64,000 bases of DNA from Massilia brevitalea (GCF_030711405.1 NZ_JAULSI010000004.1:1-64000); one strand, 5' to 3'. Counted from the first letter of the stretch, positions 43,525-54,484 are shown. A program made the numbers and translations. The notes: generated by a model from the letters alone, not told the origin.

Positions 43525-44354
43525 TGCTGAAAACCCGGATCATCACCGCGCTCGTGCTGCTGGCAGTCCTGCTGCCGGTCCTGTATTCCAATAACTACAC
43601 AGCCTTCGCAGTGGTGGCGACCGTGTTCTTCGGCGCCGCGATCTGGGAATGCTTCCGCCTGTTCAACCCGCAGTCGACCAAGGCGCCGATCGTGGCCGCC
43701 TTCTGGACCGCAGCCTTCGTCTGGGCCTTCTTTGGCCCGGGCCACCCGAACCCGGTGTTCTGGTACGCGATCTCGCTGCTGCTGTGGGCGCTGCGCTTTG
43801 CGCCCTCCTTGAAGGTCGGACTGCCGGCGCTCGATTCCACCGCCAACACCCTGCTCAGCGTGGTGTATGCCGTGTCGCTGGTCGGCTGCTTCGCCGCCAT
43901 CGTGGCGCTGTACGCCTACTCTCCGCTGTACCTGCTGTCGGTGCTGGCCATCGTCTGGGCCGCCGACATCTTCGCCTACTTCTCGGGCAAGGCCTTCGGC
44001 AAGCGCAAGCTGGCGCCATCCATCTCGCCCGGCAAGTCCTGGGAAGGCGCGATCGGCGGCGGCATCGCCGTGCTGGTCATCGCCACCCTGGTCATCGTCT
44101 TCGCCGGCGACAGCCTGGCCAATACCTTCCCGGTGCGCGTGCAGGCCAGCCTGGGCTGGGCCGCCACCTGGGCCATCCTGGTCCTGGTCGCCGCCGCCAG
44201 TGTCGTCGGCGACCTCTTCGAATCCCAGCTCAAGCGCCGTGCCGGCATGAAGGACAGCAGCAACCTGCTGCCCGGCCATGGCGGCGTGCTGGACCGGATC
44301 GACGCCCTGGTTCCCGTACTGCCCCTGGCGGCACTGATCGGCATCTGGCTGTAA
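43524..44354 (+). CDS. cdsA: Phosphatidate cytidylyltransferase
   Basis: Inner-membrane enzyme that makes CDP-diacylglycerol, precursor of all phospholipids. It has 276 residues with several membrane helices (for example 5-22 and 25-42). The signature near the C-terminus is KRRAGMKDSSNLLPGHGGVLDRID, and SISPGKSWEG lies before it. It starts on the last base of the uppS stop. Confidence 0.96.
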   Translation: MLKTRIITALVLLAVLLPVLYSNNYTAFAVVATVFFGAAIWECFRLFNPQSTKAPIVAAFWTAAFVWAFFGPGHPNPVFWYAISLLLWALRFAPSLKVGLPALDSTANTLLSVVYAVSLVGCFAAIVALYAYSPLYLLSVLAIVWAADIFAYFSGKAFGKRKLAPSISPGKSWEGAIGGGIAVLVIATLVIVFAGDSLANTFPVRVQASLGWAATWAILVLVAAASVVGDLFESQLKRRAGMKDSSNLLPGHGGVLDRIDALVPVLPLAALIGIWL

Positions 44355-44392
44355 TACCCGAGCTGTAATACACGGGCTGTAAGGAGCTTCAC

Positions 44393-45583
44393 ATGCAACG
44401 CATCACCATCCTGGGCGCCACCGGTTCCATCGGCGTCTCGACCCTCGACGTGCTCGCGCGTCATCCCGAGCACTACCAGGTCTACGCGCTGAGCGCGCAC
44501 AGCCGCGTCGAGGAACTGGCTGCCCAGTGCCGCCAGTTCAAGCCGCAGCGCGCCGTGGTCGGCAGCCCTGAAGCCGCGGCGCAATTGTCGCGCCTGCTGG
44601 AGGGCTTGCCAATCGACGTGGCGTATGGCGAAGCCGCCCTGTGCGAGATCGCATCGGGCGCCGGCACCGATACCGTGATGGCGGCGATTGTCGGCGCCGC
44701 CGGCCTGGCGCCGACCCTGGCCGCGGCCCGCGCCGGCAAGAAGGTGCTGCTGGCGAACAAGGAAGCCCTGGTCATGTCGGGCCAGCTGTTCATGGACGCC
44801 GTGCGCGAGCACAAGGCGACCTTGCTGCCCATCGACAGCGAGCACAACGCGATCTTCCAGTCGCTCCCAAGCAATTACGCGCGCCAGCCCGACGCCTCCG
44901 GCGTGGCCAAGATCCTGTTGACCGCTTCGGGCGGCCCCTTCCTGAACCGCGCCGTCGAGACCCTGGAAAACGTCACGCCGGAAGAAGCCTGCAAGCATCC
45001 GAACTGGGCTATGGGCCGCAAGATCTCGGTCGACTCCGCCACCATGATGAACAAGGGCCTGGAAGTGATCGAGGCCCACTGGCTGTTTGGCGCACCGGCC
45101 GATCGGATCGAGGTGGTGATCCACCCGCAAAGCGTGATCCACTCGATGGTGAGCTACGTCGACGGCTCGGTGCTGGCCCAGCTCGGCAACCCCGACATGC
45201 GCACCCCGATCGCGCACGCGCTGGCCTACCCGGAGCGTATCGATTCCGGCGTGGCCCAGCTCGATTTGACCACGATGGCGGCGCTGCAGTTCTACCCGCC
45301 CGACTTCGTCCGCTTCCCTTGCCTGGCGCTGGCCTTCGACGCCCTGCGTGCAGGCGGCACCGCGCCGGCGCTGCTGAACGCGGCCAACGAAGTGGCGGTC
45401 GAGGCCTTCCTCGAACGCCGCATCGGTTTCCGCGACATCGACCGCGTGGTGCGCCGCGTGATGGACGAGAACACGCATGGCGCAGCGCATGACATCGCAG
45501 CCGTGATGGCGCAGGATGAGCATGCCCGCGCTGCGGCAGGGCAGATCGTCGCCGCGCTGGCAGGCAACCCGAACCGGACTTGA
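44393..45583 (+). CDS. dxr: 1-deoxy-D-xylulose-5-phosphate reductoisomerase
   Basis: Second enzyme of the MEP isoprenoid pathway, NADPH- and metal-dependent. It has 396 residues. The NADPH loop is [15 protein letters not shown] (5-19); the acidic ligand region is [15 protein letters not shown], and [23 protein letters not shown] is diagnostic. Its product feeds UppS, two genes upstream. Confidence 0.97.
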   Translation: MQRITILGATGSIGVSTLDVLARHPEHYQVYALSAHSRVEELAAQCRQFKPQRAVVGSPEAAAQLSRLLEGLPIDVAYGEAALCEIASGAGTDTVMAAIVGAAGLAPTLAAARAGKKVLLANKEALVMSGQLFMDAVREHKATLLPIDSEHNAIFQSLPSNYARQPDASGVAKILLTASGGPFLNRAVETLENVTPEEACKHPNWAMGRKISVDSATMMNKGLEVIEAHWLFGAPADRIEVVIHPQSVIHSMVSYVDGSVLAQLGNPDMRTPIAHALAYPERIDSGVAQLDLTTMAALQFYPPDFVRFPCLALAFDALRAGGTAPALLNAANEVAVEAFLERRIGFRDIDRVVRRVMDENTHGAAHDIAAVMAQDEHARAAAGQIVAALAGNPNRT

Positions 45584-45587
45584 TACC

Positions 45588-46937
45588 ATGAACTTCCTGT
45601 ATGCAGTCGCGGGCTTCGTCCTCGCGCTGGGGCCGCTGATCGTCTTCCACGAACTCGGCCACTATCTCGTTGCGCGCCTGTGCGGCGTGAAGGTCCTGCG
45701 CTTTTCGGTGGGCATGGGCAAGGTTGTGTGGTCGCGCCGCTTCGGCCGCGACAATACCGAATGGGCCATTTCCGCGCTGCCTTTGGGCGGCTACGTGCAG
45801 ATGCTCGACGCGCGCGACCCGGCCACCGCACCGAAGGACGAAGCCGACCTGGCGCGCGAATTCACGCGCCAGAATGTGTGGAAGCGCATCGCCATCGTCG
45901 CGGCCGGTCCGATTGCCAACTTCTTGCTGGCCATTGTGCTGTTCGGTTTGCTGTTCATGCACGGCGCCCAGGAACCCAGCGCCAAACTGGCGGCGATGGA
46001 AACGAACACGCCGGCCTACGCCGCCGGCCTGCGCGGCGGCGACAGCATCGCCGCCGTCAACGGCGAGCCGGTGCAGTCGTTCTCGGAATTGCGCTGGGCC
46101 GTCACCCATCTTGCCATCGACAGGCAGGATGCCCACTTCGACGTGAAAGGCGCAAGCGGCAGCAGCTACCGCGCCAGCATTCCGGCCAGCGCCTTCGGCG
46201 CCGTCGATCCCGAAGGCGAACCCGACGGCGACCTGATGGGCGCGCTCGGCATGAACGTCTGGATCGGCATGCCGGTCGTGGAGCAGGCCGTGGCGGGCGG
46301 TCCGGGCGAACGCGCCGGCCTGCGCCGCGGCGACGTCATCGTGACGGCCGACGGCAAGCCGCTGCTGGACGCAGGCGATTTCGTGCGCACCGTGCGCGCC
46401 GCCGCCGGCCGCACCCTGCAGCTGGAAGTGCGCCGCGACGGCAATCTCCTGAGCCTGCCGCTGGTACCGGAGAAGGACCCGAAAGGCCAGGGCGTGGCCC
46501 AGGTCCAGCTGGCGCCGGCGGTCGACTTCATTACCGTGCAGGCTGGCCCGTTCGAGGCCATCGGCAAGGGTGCGCAGCGCACCTGGGAGATGACGGCGCT
46601 GACCTTCAAGATGATCGCCAGGATCGTCACGGGGCAAGCCTCGCTGAAAAATGTCACCGGTCCATTGACCATCGCCGACTACGCCGGACAGACAGCGCGC
46701 ATGGGACTTGCGACGTTTTTGGGCTTCATCGCGGTGGTCAGCGTGAGCCTGGGTGTAATGAATCTGTTACCAATTCCAGTGCTGGATGGTGGCCATTTGC
46801 TGTATTATTCGCTGGAAGTTTTGACCGGGCGTCCCCTGTCCGAGCGAATCCAGGCATTCGCTCAACGCGCAGGGGTAGGCCTGCTGTTCATGCTGATGGC
46901 GCTCGCCGTCTTCAATGACCTGGGACGATTGCTCTGA
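45588..46937 (+). CDS. rseP: Site-2 protease RseP
   Basis: Intramembrane zinc metalloprotease that cuts anti-sigma factor RseA and cleaves leftover signal peptides, controlling the envelope stress response. It has 449 residues. The HExxH zinc motif is H21-E22-L-G-H25 (FHELGH), two PDZ domains lie in the periplasmic part, and the second active-site motif is NLLPIPVLDGGH. The start is ATG at 45588, five bases after dxr. Confidence 0.97.
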   Translation: MNFLYAVAGFVLALGPLIVFHELGHYLVARLCGVKVLRFSVGMGKVVWSRRFGRDNTEWAISALPLGGYVQMLDARDPATAPKDEADLAREFTRQNVWKRIAIVAAGPIANFLLAIVLFGLLFMHGAQEPSAKLAAMETNTPAYAAGLRGGDSIAAVNGEPVQSFSELRWAVTHLAIDRQDAHFDVKGASGSSYRASIPASAFGAVDPEGEPDGDLMGALGMNVWIGMPVVEQAVAGGPGERAGLRRGDVIVTADGKPLLDAGDFVRTVRAAAGRTLQLEVRRDGNLLSLPLVPEKDPKGQGVAQVQLAPAVDFITVQAGPFEAIGKGAQRTWEMTALTFKMIARIVTGQASLKNVTGPLTIADYAGQTARMGLATFLGFIAVVSVSLGVMNLLPIPVLDGGHLLYYSLEVLTGRPLSERIQAFAQRAGVGLLFMLMALAVFNDLGRLL

Positions 46938-47002
46938 TTTTCCCGCGGCGCCGGCAAACAAGAATATGTATGTTGTCCAATGACTGACCCGTTATTTAGC
47001 CA

Positions 47003-49351
47003 ATGAATTCACAACCAGATCGTTTTGCCCTGCCGTTCATTCGCCGCAGCCTGATCGGCGCGGCCGTGCTGGCGCTGTGCGCCGGCCCTGCGTTCGCCGT
47101 TAATCCGTTCGTCGTCAAGGACATCCGGATCGAAGGCATCCAGCGTACCGAAGCCGGCACCGTGTTCACGTATCTGCCGGTGCGCGTGGGCGAGACCTTC
47201 GACAACGACAAATCCATCGCCGCCATCAAGGCCCTGTACGCGACCGGCTTCTTCAAGGACATCCGCCTGGAAGAAGAAAAGGGCGTGCTGGTGGTGCTGG
47301 TCGAGGAACGTCCTGCCATCAACACCGTCGACTTCACCGGCGCCAAGGAGTTCGAGAAGGACATGCTGGTCAAGGCCCTGCGCGAAATCGGCGTGGGCGA
47401 AGCCAAGATCTACGACAAGTCGGCGGTCGACCGCGCCGAACAGGAACTCAAGCGCCAGTACCTCTCGCACGGCATGTACGGCGTGAAGATCACGACCACC
47501 GTCACCCCGATCGAGCGTAACCGCGTGAACGTCATGTTCAACGTCGACGAAGGCGAGGTCGCGCGCATCAAGCAGATCAACATTGTCGGCAACAAGGTCG
47601 TCTCCGACAAGCAGATCCGCGAGATCCTGCAGCTGTCCACCTCGGGCTGGCTGACCTGGTATTCAAAAGCCGACCAGTACTCCAAGACCAAGCTGACCGG
47701 CGACCTGGAAGCGATCAAGTCCTACTACCTGGACCGCGGCTACCTCGAAGCGAACGTCGAATCGACGCAGGTGGCGATCACCCCGGACAAGAAGGACATC
47801 TACCTCACCATCAACATCACCGAGGGCGAGAAGTACACCGTCTCGAGCGTGAAGCTGGAAGGCGAGACCTTCGGACGCGAGGAAGAACTGCGCGACCTGA
47901 TCATCCTCCAGGCGGGCAAGACCTATTCCGGCGCGCAGCAGGAAGCATCGAGCAAGCGCATCGCCGCGCGCCTGGGCAGCTTCGGCTACGCCTTCGCCAA
48001 CGTGAATGCCGACCCGGTCCTCGACCGCGAGAAGCGCGAAGTCGCGTTCACCTTCACCGTCGATCCGGGCAAGCGCGCCTACGTCCGCCACATCAATATT
48101 TCGGGCAATACCGTGAGCCGCGACGAAGTCATCCGCCGCGAGTTCCGCCAGTTCGAAAGTTCGTGGTACGACGCCGACCGCGTCAAGCTCTCGCGCGACC
48201 GCGTCGACCGCCTCGGCTACTTCAAGGAAGTGAAGATCGAGACGCCGGAGTCGCCGGGCAGCTCCGACCAGGTCGACGTCAACATGACGGTCGAGGAACG
48301 CCCGACCGGCAACTTCACCATTGGCGGCTCGTTCTCGCAGGCCGAGAAGTTCACCTTCACGATGGGCGTGCAGCAGGCGAACTTCGCCGGCAGCGGCCAG
48401 ACCATCGGCTTCGACATCAACACCTCGAAGTACAGCCGCACCTTCGCCGTATCGAACACCAATCCGTACTTCACCGACGACGGCGTGTCGCGCGCGTTCC
48501 AGGTCTACCACCGCACGACCCGTCCGCCGCTGTCGAACATTGGCTCGTACACGGTGCGCCAGACCGGCGGCAACATGACCTTCGGCGTGCCGTTCTCGGA
48601 AACCGACACCGTCTACTTCGGCGCCGGCCTCGAGCGCACCACGCTGACCACCGACACCACCAGCCCGGAAATCTACAAGCAGTTCGTGCGCCAGAACGGC
48701 GGCCCGAACTCGGGACCGTATTCGGGCGTGGGTACCGGCGAAAGCATCGCCATCCCGCTGACGGTGGCCTGGGGCCGCGACAGCCGCGACAGCGCGATCA
48801 CCCCAAGCTACGGCCGCTACCAGCGCGCCAACCTCGAGGTCGACGTGATCGGCGACTCGAAGTACTTCCGCGCCGTCTACGAACACCAGTGGTACCGTCC
48901 GCTGACCTCGTGGATGACGCTGGCCGTGCGCGGCGAGTTCGACTACGGCAAGGGCATCGGCGGCAAGGAATACCCGGTCTTCAAGAACTTCTACGCCGGC
49001 GGCATCGGCTCGGTGCGCGGCTACGAAAGCTCGACCCTGGGCGTGGTCGATCCGATCTACGGCGACGCCATCGGCGGCTCGAAGCGCCTGATCGGCAACG
49101 CCGAGCTGCAGTTCCCGTTCCCGGGCAGCAGCAAGGACCGCAGCCTGCGCTGGTTCGTCTTCACCGACGGCGGCCAGGTATTCCAGGAGAAGTCGCCGAT
49201 CCGCCTGCAGGAGATGCGCTACTCGGCCGGTATCGGCCTGTCGTGGATCTCGCCGGTCGGCCCGCTGCGCCTGTCGTTCGCCAAGCCCCTGAACAAGAAA
49301 GAGGGCGACCAGATCGAAGGTTTCCAGTTCCAGATGGGGACGGGCTTCTGA
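47003..49351 (+). CDS. bamA: Outer membrane protein assembly factor BamA
   Basis: Core of the BAM complex that inserts beta-barrels into the outer membrane. It has 782 residues with a signal peptide (cleavage after AFA, about residue 32), five POTRA domains (to about 430), and a 16-strand Omp85 barrel ending in a C-terminal Phe (QMGTGF). The barrel's lid-lock motif region (KNFYAGGIGSVRGYESSTLGVVD) contains the conserved VRGYE. It precedes skp. Confidence 0.98.
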   Translation: MNSQPDRFALPFIRRSLIGAAVLALCAGPAFAVNPFVVKDIRIEGIQRTEAGTVFTYLPVRVGETFDNDKSIAAIKALYATGFFKDIRLEEEKGVLVVLVEERPAINTVDFTGAKEFEKDMLVKALREIGVGEAKIYDKSAVDRAEQELKRQYLSHGMYGVKITTTVTPIERNRVNVMFNVDEGEVARIKQINIVGNKVVSDKQIREILQLSTSGWLTWYSKADQYSKTKLTGDLEAIKSYYLDRGYLEANVESTQVAITPDKKDIYLTINITEGEKYTVSSVKLEGETFGREEELRDLIILQAGKTYSGAQQEASSKRIAARLGSFGYAFANVNADPVLDREKREVAFTFTVDPGKRAYVRHINISGNTVSRDEVIRREFRQFESSWYDADRVKLSRDRVDRLGYFKEVKIETPESPGSSDQVDVNMTVEERPTGNFTIGGSFSQAEKFTFTMGVQQANFAGSGQTIGFDINTSKYSRTFAVSNTNPYFTDDGVSRAFQVYHRTTRPPLSNIGSYTVRQTGGNMTFGVPFSETDTVYFGAGLERTTLTTDTTSPEIYKQFVRQNGGPNSGPYSGVGTGESIAIPLTVAWGRDSRDSAITPSYGRYQRANLEVDVIGDSKYFRAVYEHQWYRPLTSWMTLAVRGEFDYGKGIGGKEYPVFKNFYAGGIGSVRGYESSTLGVVDPIYGDAIGGSKRLIGNAELQFPFPGSSKDRSLRWFVFTDGGQVFQEKSPIRLQEMRYSAGIGLSWISPVGPLRLSFAKPLNKKEGDQIEGFQFQMGTGF

Positions 49352-49403
49352 GGCAGCGCTTCCGAGTCCCTTCCTTCGTCATTTCTTTTCACCGCGGAGA
49401 ATT

Positions 49404-49916
49404 ATGTTGAAAAATCTGAAAGCATTGCCCGGGACCCTGCTGCTGGCAGGCCTGTGCGCCGCTCCGCTGGCCCAGGCGCAGAACGCGCCGAGCCGCATCG
49501 GCTTCGTGTTCACCGAACGCCTGATGACGGAATCGAAGATGGCCAAGGCGGCCGACGCCAAGATCCAGGCCGAATTCTCGAAGCGCCAGAAGACGAACGA
49601 AGAGCTGGTGACCAGGTTCAAGCAGATGAGCGAGAAGTTCGACACCGACGCGCCGCGCCTGAGCGACATCGAGCGCACCCGCCGCGCGCGCGAACTGTTC
49701 GACATGGAAAAAGACGTGCAGCGCATGAACCGCGAGTTCCAGGAAGACCTGATGCAGCGCAAGAGCGAAGAGCGCGCCGCCATCGCCACCAAGGCCTTCA
49801 AGCTGATCGAACAGATCGCCGAGCAGGAAAAACTCGACGCCGTACTGCAGGAAGCGGCGTGGTCGAGCCCGCGCATCGATATCACGGATAAAATCCTGAA
49901 ACAGCTGGACAAGTAA
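49404..49916 (+). CDS. skp: Periplasmic chaperone Skp/OmpH
   Basis: Holds unfolded outer-membrane proteins in the periplasm and hands them to BamA. It has 170 residues with a signal peptide (cleavage after PLAQA, about residue 25), and the long helices of the tentacle-like trimer (KMAKAADAKIQAEFSKRQKTNEELVTRFKQM...) follow. It stands in the conserved bamA-skp-lpxD order. Confidence 0.93.
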   Translation: MLKNLKALPGTLLLAGLCAAPLAQAQNAPSRIGFVFTERLMTESKMAKAADAKIQAEFSKRQKTNEELVTRFKQMSEKFDTDAPRLSDIERTRRARELFDMEKDVQRMNREFQEDLMQRKSEERAAIATKAFKLIEQIAEQEKLDAVLQEAAWSSPRIDITDKILKQLDK

Positions 49917-49920
49917 AGTT

Positions 49921-51015
49921 TTGGAACAACGCGAACACATCCCCCGCGGCGTGCGCCTGGGCGACCTGGTCGAGCGCTTCGGCGGCCAGCTCGTCGGCAA
50001 CGCCGACCTCGTCGTCAGCGCCATCGCTCCCCTCGACAGCGCCGACGCCACCCAGATCAGCTTCCTCAGCAACAGCAAGCTGCGCGCGCTGGCCGCGCAA
50101 AGCTCGGCCGCGGCGCTGATCCTGTCGCCGCTGGACGACCCGTCGGTTGCCGCCACCTACGCCGGCAGCCGCATCGTCACCACCAATCCCTACGCCTATT
50201 TCGCGCGCACCGCGCAGTACTTCGTGGCGCTGGAAGAAGACGCCGTCACGCCGGGCATCCACCCGAGCGCCGTCGTCGACGCCGGCGCCGAGATCGACGC
50301 CACGGCCCACATCGGCCCGCACGTGACGATCGAAGCGGGTGCCGTGGTGAAGGCGGGCGCCATCATCGAGCACGGCTGCTTCATCGGCCGTGGCGCCACC
50401 GTGGGCGAGGGCACGCGCTTCTACCCGAACGTGACCTTCCAGCGCGGCTGCATCATCGGCGCGCGCGGCATCGTGCATTCGGGCGCGGTGATCGGCGGCG
50501 ACGGCTTCGGCTTTGCGGTCGAGGCAGGCGTGTACATCAAGATCCCGCAGACCGGGCGCGTAGTGATCGGCGACGACGTCGACATCGGCTCGAACACCTC
50601 GATCGACCGCGGCGCGCTGGCTGACACCGTCATCGAAGACGGCGTCAAGCTCGACAACCAGATCCAGATCGGCCACAACTGCCACATCGGCGCGCACACG
50701 GCCATGGCCGGCTGCGTCGGCGTGGCCGGCAGCGCCAAGATCGGCAGCCGCTGCACGTTTGGCGGCGCCGCCATGGTGCTGGGCCACCTGGAGATTGCCG
50801 ACAACGTGCACATCTCCTCGGGCTCGATGGTGTCGCGCTCGGTGCTCGAGCCGGGCCAGTACACCGGCTTCTATCCGCTGGCGAAAAACGCCGAGTGGGA
50901 AAAATCGGCGGCCATCGTCCGCAATCTGAATTCCATGCGCGAGAAGATCCGCACGCTGGAAAAAACCATCAAGACGCTCATTGAGCAGACTCAAGAACAG
51001 AAAAATGACGACTGA
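49921..51015 (+). CDS. lpxD: UDP-3-O-(3-hydroxymyristoyl)glucosamine N-acyltransferase
   Basis: Third enzyme of lipid A synthesis. It has 364 residues with an N-terminal uridine-binding domain and a C-terminal left-handed parallel beta-helix of hexapeptide repeats. The catalytic His is H252 in [13 protein letters not shown]. The start is TTG at 49921, which is needed to begin at [16 protein letters not shown]; no ATG is nearby. The last 11 bases overlap fabZ. Confidence 0.96.
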   Translation: MEQREHIPRGVRLGDLVERFGGQLVGNADLVVSAIAPLDSADATQISFLSNSKLRALAAQSSAAALILSPLDDPSVAATYAGSRIVTTNPYAYFARTAQYFVALEEDAVTPGIHPSAVVDAGAEIDATAHIGPHVTIEAGAVVKAGAIIEHGCFIGRGATVGEGTRFYPNVTFQRGCIIGARGIVHSGAVIGGDGFGFAVEAGVYIKIPQTGRVVIGDDVDIGSNTSIDRGALADTVIEDGVKLDNQIQIGHNCHIGAHTAMAGCVGVAGSAKIGSRCTFGGAAMVLGHLEIADNVHISSGSMVSRSVLEPGQYTGFYPLAKNAEWEKSAAIVRNLNSMREKIRTLEKTIKTLIEQTQEQKNDD

Positions 51016-51517
51016 TACCAAGAAGATCACCCTCGACATCAACGGCATCAAGGAATACCTGCCGCACCGCTACCCGCTGCTGCTGGTCGACCGCGTGCTG
51101 GATGTCGAACTGGGCAAGCGCATCACCGCCATCAAGAACGTGACCGTCAACGAAGAATTCTTTAACGGCCACTTCCCGCACAAGCCGGTGATGCCTGGCG
51201 TGCTGATGATCGAGGCGCTGGCGCAGACCGCCGCCATCCTGTCGTTCATGACCATGAACGTGAAGCCCGACGAGAACTCGGTGGTGTATTTCGTCGGCAT
51301 CGACAACGCGCGCTTCAAGCGTCCGGTCGAGCCGGGCGACCAGCTGGTGATGGAAGTCGAGATCCTGCGCCAGGCGCGCGGCATCTGGAAATACAAGGCC
51401 ACGGCCAGCGTCGACGGTAAAGTAGCCGTCGAGGGCGACCTGATGTGCACCATCCGCGGCGCCGCAGAGGCGACCATGAAGGGCGCCGCACCAGCAGACA
51501 CGGGCGCGGAGGGGTAA
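51005..51517 (+). CDS. fabZ: 3-hydroxyacyl-ACP dehydratase FabZ
   Basis: Dehydrates 3-hydroxyacyl-ACP in fatty acid elongation and competes with lipid A synthesis for 3-hydroxymyristoyl-ACP. It has 170 residues. The catalytic pair is H56 in [11 protein letters not shown] and E70 in MIEALAQ. The C-terminal tail of about 20 residues ([16 protein letters not shown]) is longer than usual. It overlaps lpxD at the start and lpxA at the stop, so the three are tightly coupled. Confidence 0.96.
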   Translation: MTTDTKKITLDINGIKEYLPHRYPLLLVDRVLDVELGKRITAIKNVTVNEEFFNGHFPHKPVMPGVLMIEALAQTAAILSFMTMNVKPDENSVVYFVGIDNARFKRPVEPGDQLVMEVEILRQARGIWKYKATASVDGKVAVEGDLMCTIRGAAEATMKGAAPADTGAEG

Positions 51518-52305
51518 TGAGCAAGATCCACCCGACCGCGATCGTCGATCCGCACGCCGAGCTCGACAGCTCGGTCGAGGTCGGCCCGTACTCGATCATC
51601 GGCCCTCACGTGCGCATCGGCGCGCGCACCGTGGTCGGCCCGCACGTGGTCATCGAAGGCCACACGACGATCGGCGAAGACAACAAGTTCTTCCAGTTCG
51701 GTTCGATCGGCGCCGCGCCGCAGGACAAGAAGTGGCAGGGCGAGCCGACGCGCCTGGAAATCGGCAACGGCAACACCATCCGCGAGTTCGTCACCTTCAA
51801 CCTCGGCACGGCCCAGGACGAAGGCGTCACCCGTTTGGGCGACGACAACTGGATCTCGGCCTACGTCCACCTGGCGCACGATTGCCAGGTCGGCAGCCAC
51901 ACGATCTTCTCGAACAACGCGCAATTGGCGGGCCACGTGCACGTGGGCGACCACGCAATCCTGTCCGGCTACGCCGGCGTGCACCAGTTCTGCAAGATCG
52001 GCGCGCATGCCTTCATCGGCATGTACACCAGCCTGACCCAGGACGTGCCGCCGTTCGTGATGGTGTCCGGGAACCCGGCTGCCGCGCGCGGCGTCAATAC
52101 CGAAGGCCTGAAGCGCCGCGGTTTCAGCCGCGCCCAGATCGACGGCATCCGCGCCGCCTACAAGCACCTGTACCGCAGCGGCCTGACGCTGGAAGAAGCC
52201 AAGGCGGCGCTCGAGCAGGAAGAGGGCGCGTCGCCTGAAGCCGCAGGCGACGTCAAGGCGATCCGCGACTTCCTCGGCACCATAACCCGTGGCATCGTCC
52301 GATAA
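51517..52305 (+). CDS. lpxA: UDP-N-acetylglucosamine acyltransferase
   Basis: First committed step of lipid A synthesis. It has 262 residues, mostly hexapeptide repeats forming a left-handed beta-helix. The catalytic H121 lies in HLAHDCQVG and HQFCKIGAHAFIG is the conserved later segment. The start ATG at 51517 shares a base with the fabZ stop. It overlaps lpxB by 17 bases. Confidence 0.97.
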   Translation: MSKIHPTAIVDPHAELDSSVEVGPYSIIGPHVRIGARTVVGPHVVIEGHTTIGEDNKFFQFGSIGAAPQDKKWQGEPTRLEIGNGNTIREFVTFNLGTAQDEGVTRLGDDNWISAYVHLAHDCQVGSHTIFSNNAQLAGHVHVGDHAILSGYAGVHQFCKIGAHAFIGMYTSLTQDVPPFVMVSGNPAAARGVNTEGLKRRGFSRAQIDGIRAAYKHLYRSGLTLEEAKAALEQEEGASPEAAGDVKAIRDFLGTITRGIVR

Positions 52306-53467
52306 GCCTGCAGGCCCGGACATCTCGCTGGCCCTGGTCGCCGGCGAAGTGTCCGGCGACATGCTCGCCGCACGCCTGCTCGCCGGGCTGCGTCCGCATC
52401 TTCCCAACGCGCGCTTCCACGGCATCGGCGGCCCGCGCATGATCGAGCAGGGCCTGGTGTCGGACGTGCCGATCGAGACCCTGACGGTGCGCGGCCTGTT
52501 CGAGATCATTCCGCGCTACCGCGAAATCAAGGGTATCCAGAACCGCCTGCGCGACCGGCTGCTGGCGGAGAGACCCGCCGCCTTCATCGGCGCCGACTAC
52601 CCGGGTTTCAACCTCGGCCTGGAAGAACAGTTGCGCGCGGGCGGGATTCCGACCCTGCACTTCGTCGGCCCGCAAATCTGGGCCTGGCGCGGCGGTCGCA
52701 TCAAGAAGATCCAGCGCGCGGTGTCGCACATGCTGGTGATCTTCCCGTTCGAAGAGCAGATCTACAAGGACGCCGGCGTGCCGGTGACGTATATCGGCCA
52801 TCCGCTGGCCGAGACCATTCCCCTGGTGCCGGATACCGTCGGTGCCCGCGCCACGCTCGGCCTCGCGCCGGATGCGCGCGTGGTCGCCATCATGCCGGGT
52901 TCGCGCATGGGCGAACTGAAGTACCTGGCCGAGACTTTTGTCCGTACCGCCGGCCTGCTGGCGCAACGCGACCCGGGCCTGAGGTTCGTCGTGCCGATGG
53001 CGGGCGACAAGCAGCGCGCCTACTTCAACGAGATCGTGGCAAAGGCCGGCCTGGTTAATGTTCCGCTGATGCTGCTCGATGGCCAGTCGCATACCGCGAT
53101 TGCTGCCGCCGATGCGGTGCTGGTGGCCTCGGGTACGGCGACGCTGGAAGTGGCGCTGTTCAAGAAGCCGATGGTGATCGCGTACAAGGTCATGCGCGCG
53201 TCGTGGGAGATCATGCGCCACATGGGCTATCTGCCGTGGATAGGATTGCCGAACATCCTGGCGCGCGAATGGGTGGTGCCGGAATACCTGCAGCACGCCG
53301 CCACGCCCGAGGCCCTGTCCGACGCCGTCTGGGCCCAGCTGAACGACAGCGCGCTGCGCGACAGGCTGGCCGCGCGCTTCACGGACATGCACCACAGCCT
53401 GCTGCGCAACAGCGCGCAGGAGAGCGCGCAGGCGGTGTTGCAGGTGATTGGGGCGCGGGGCGGGTAG
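52289..53467 (+). CDS. lpxB: Lipid-A-disaccharide synthase
   Basis: Glycosyltransferase that joins two acylated glucosamines into the lipid A disaccharide. It has 392 residues. The start is GTG at 52289 (MASSDKPAGPDISLALVAGEVSGDMLAARLLAGL, with the conserved AGEVSGD). Other blocks are PGFNLGLEEQLR, GPQIWAWR and PGSRMGELKYLAETF. It ends the lpxD-fabZ-lpxA-lpxB series. Confidence 0.97.
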   Translation: MASSDKPAGPDISLALVAGEVSGDMLAARLLAGLRPHLPNARFHGIGGPRMIEQGLVSDVPIETLTVRGLFEIIPRYREIKGIQNRLRDRLLAERPAAFIGADYPGFNLGLEEQLRAGGIPTLHFVGPQIWAWRGGRIKKIQRAVSHMLVIFPFEEQIYKDAGVPVTYIGHPLAETIPLVPDTVGARATLGLAPDARVVAIMPGSRMGELKYLAETFVRTAGLLAQRDPGLRFVVPMAGDKQRAYFNEIVAKAGLVNVPLMLLDGQSHTAIAAADAVLVASGTATLEVALFKKPMVIAYKVMRASWEIMRHMGYLPWIGLPNILAREWVVPEYLQHAATPEALSDAVWAQLNDSALRDRLAARFTDMHHSLLRNSAQESAQAVLQVIGARGG

Positions 53468-53469
53468 CC

Positions 53470-53668
53470 GTACGGTGGGCACCCCGTGCCCACGCGGTTA
53501 CGTGTTGATCCGGAGTCCGTACCAGCGAGGATTCGCTCCGCGCCGCCGAGCATGGATCGGACGCCGACGAGGTGCATTTTGAAGCGCCGGTACGATGCAG
53601 CGGCCGCGTCGGAGCGCGGCGCTAACTCGGCGCGCCGTTCCGCGTGGGCACGGAGTGCCCACCGTACG
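53470..53668. repeat. Inverted pair of extragenic palindromes
   Basis: Copies at 53470-53497 and 53641-53668, both GTGGGCAC/GTGCCCAC with loops CCC and GGA, in opposite orientation across about 143 bases. This is the same layout as at 14-210. The outer flanks here are GTACGG rather than GTAGGG. The 351-base gap between lpxB and rnhB holds no gene. Confidence 0.8.
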
Positions 53669-53818
53669 GGGCCAAGCGCCGTAGCGAGAACGCACAGACG
53701 GAAGCAGCCCAGCGCCTTTGCTTTCACCCACCCCCATGTACGCGTACAATACTCGGCATTCAAAATGCGCGAATTCAACCGCATACAAGACAAGTTCTGA
53801 GAGATTCATAAGCAGCAG

Positions 53819-54484
53819 ATGAGTAAAAAGCGCGTCAACTTCTATCCCGGCCTGCCGCCCCGGCTGCGTCCGTTCACCGAGCTCGACATCGTCTGCGGCG
53901 TCGACGAGGCCGGGCGCGGCCCGCTGGCCGGGCCGGTGTTCGCCGCCGCCGTCATCCTCGACCCGAAGCGCCCGATCGAGGGCCTGCGCGACTCGAAGAA
54001 GCTGAGCGAAGCGCGGCGCGACGAACTGGCCCCGCAGATCCGCGAGCACGCGCTGGCCTGGGCGATTGCCGAAGCGTCCTGCGAAGAGATCGACACCCTG
54101 AACATCCTGCACGCCACCATGCTGGCCATGCGCCGCGCCGTGGAAGCGCTCTCGCTGCTGCCGACCTTTGCCCTGATCGACGGCAACCGCTGTCCGCCGA
54201 TGGCGATTCGCGCCCACGCCGTGGTCGAAGGCGACGACAAGTGCCACGCGATCTCCGCCGCCTCGATCCTGGCCAAGACCGCGCGCGACGCCGAACTGGT
54301 GCGCCTGCACGCGCTGTATCCGGACTACTGCTTCAACCAGCACAAGGGCTACGGCACCGCGCTGCATCTGGAGCGCCTGCGCCTGCATGGCCCGTCGCCG
54401 GCGCACCGCCGTTCGTTCGCACCGGTGCGCAACCTGCTGCAGGTGGATCTCTTCGCCGCACCGGAAGAACTGGTGGTCGCATGA
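53819..54484 (+). CDS. rnhB: Ribonuclease HII
   Basis: Removes RNA primers and misincorporated ribonucleotides from DNA. It has 221 residues. The active-site acids are D29-E30 in [30 protein letters not shown] is conserved and [26 protein letters not shown] marks the C-terminal half. Its stop overlaps the next start by three bases. Confidence 0.95.
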   Translation: MSKKRVNFYPGLPPRLRPFTELDIVCGVDEAGRGPLAGPVFAAAVILDPKRPIEGLRDSKKLSEARRDELAPQIREHALAWAIAEASCEEIDTLNILHATMLAMRRAVEALSLLPTFALIDGNRCPPMAIRAHAVVEGDDKCHAISAASILAKTARDAELVRLHALYPDYCFNQHKGYGTALHLERLRLHGPSPAHRRSFAPVRNLLQVDLFAAPEELVVA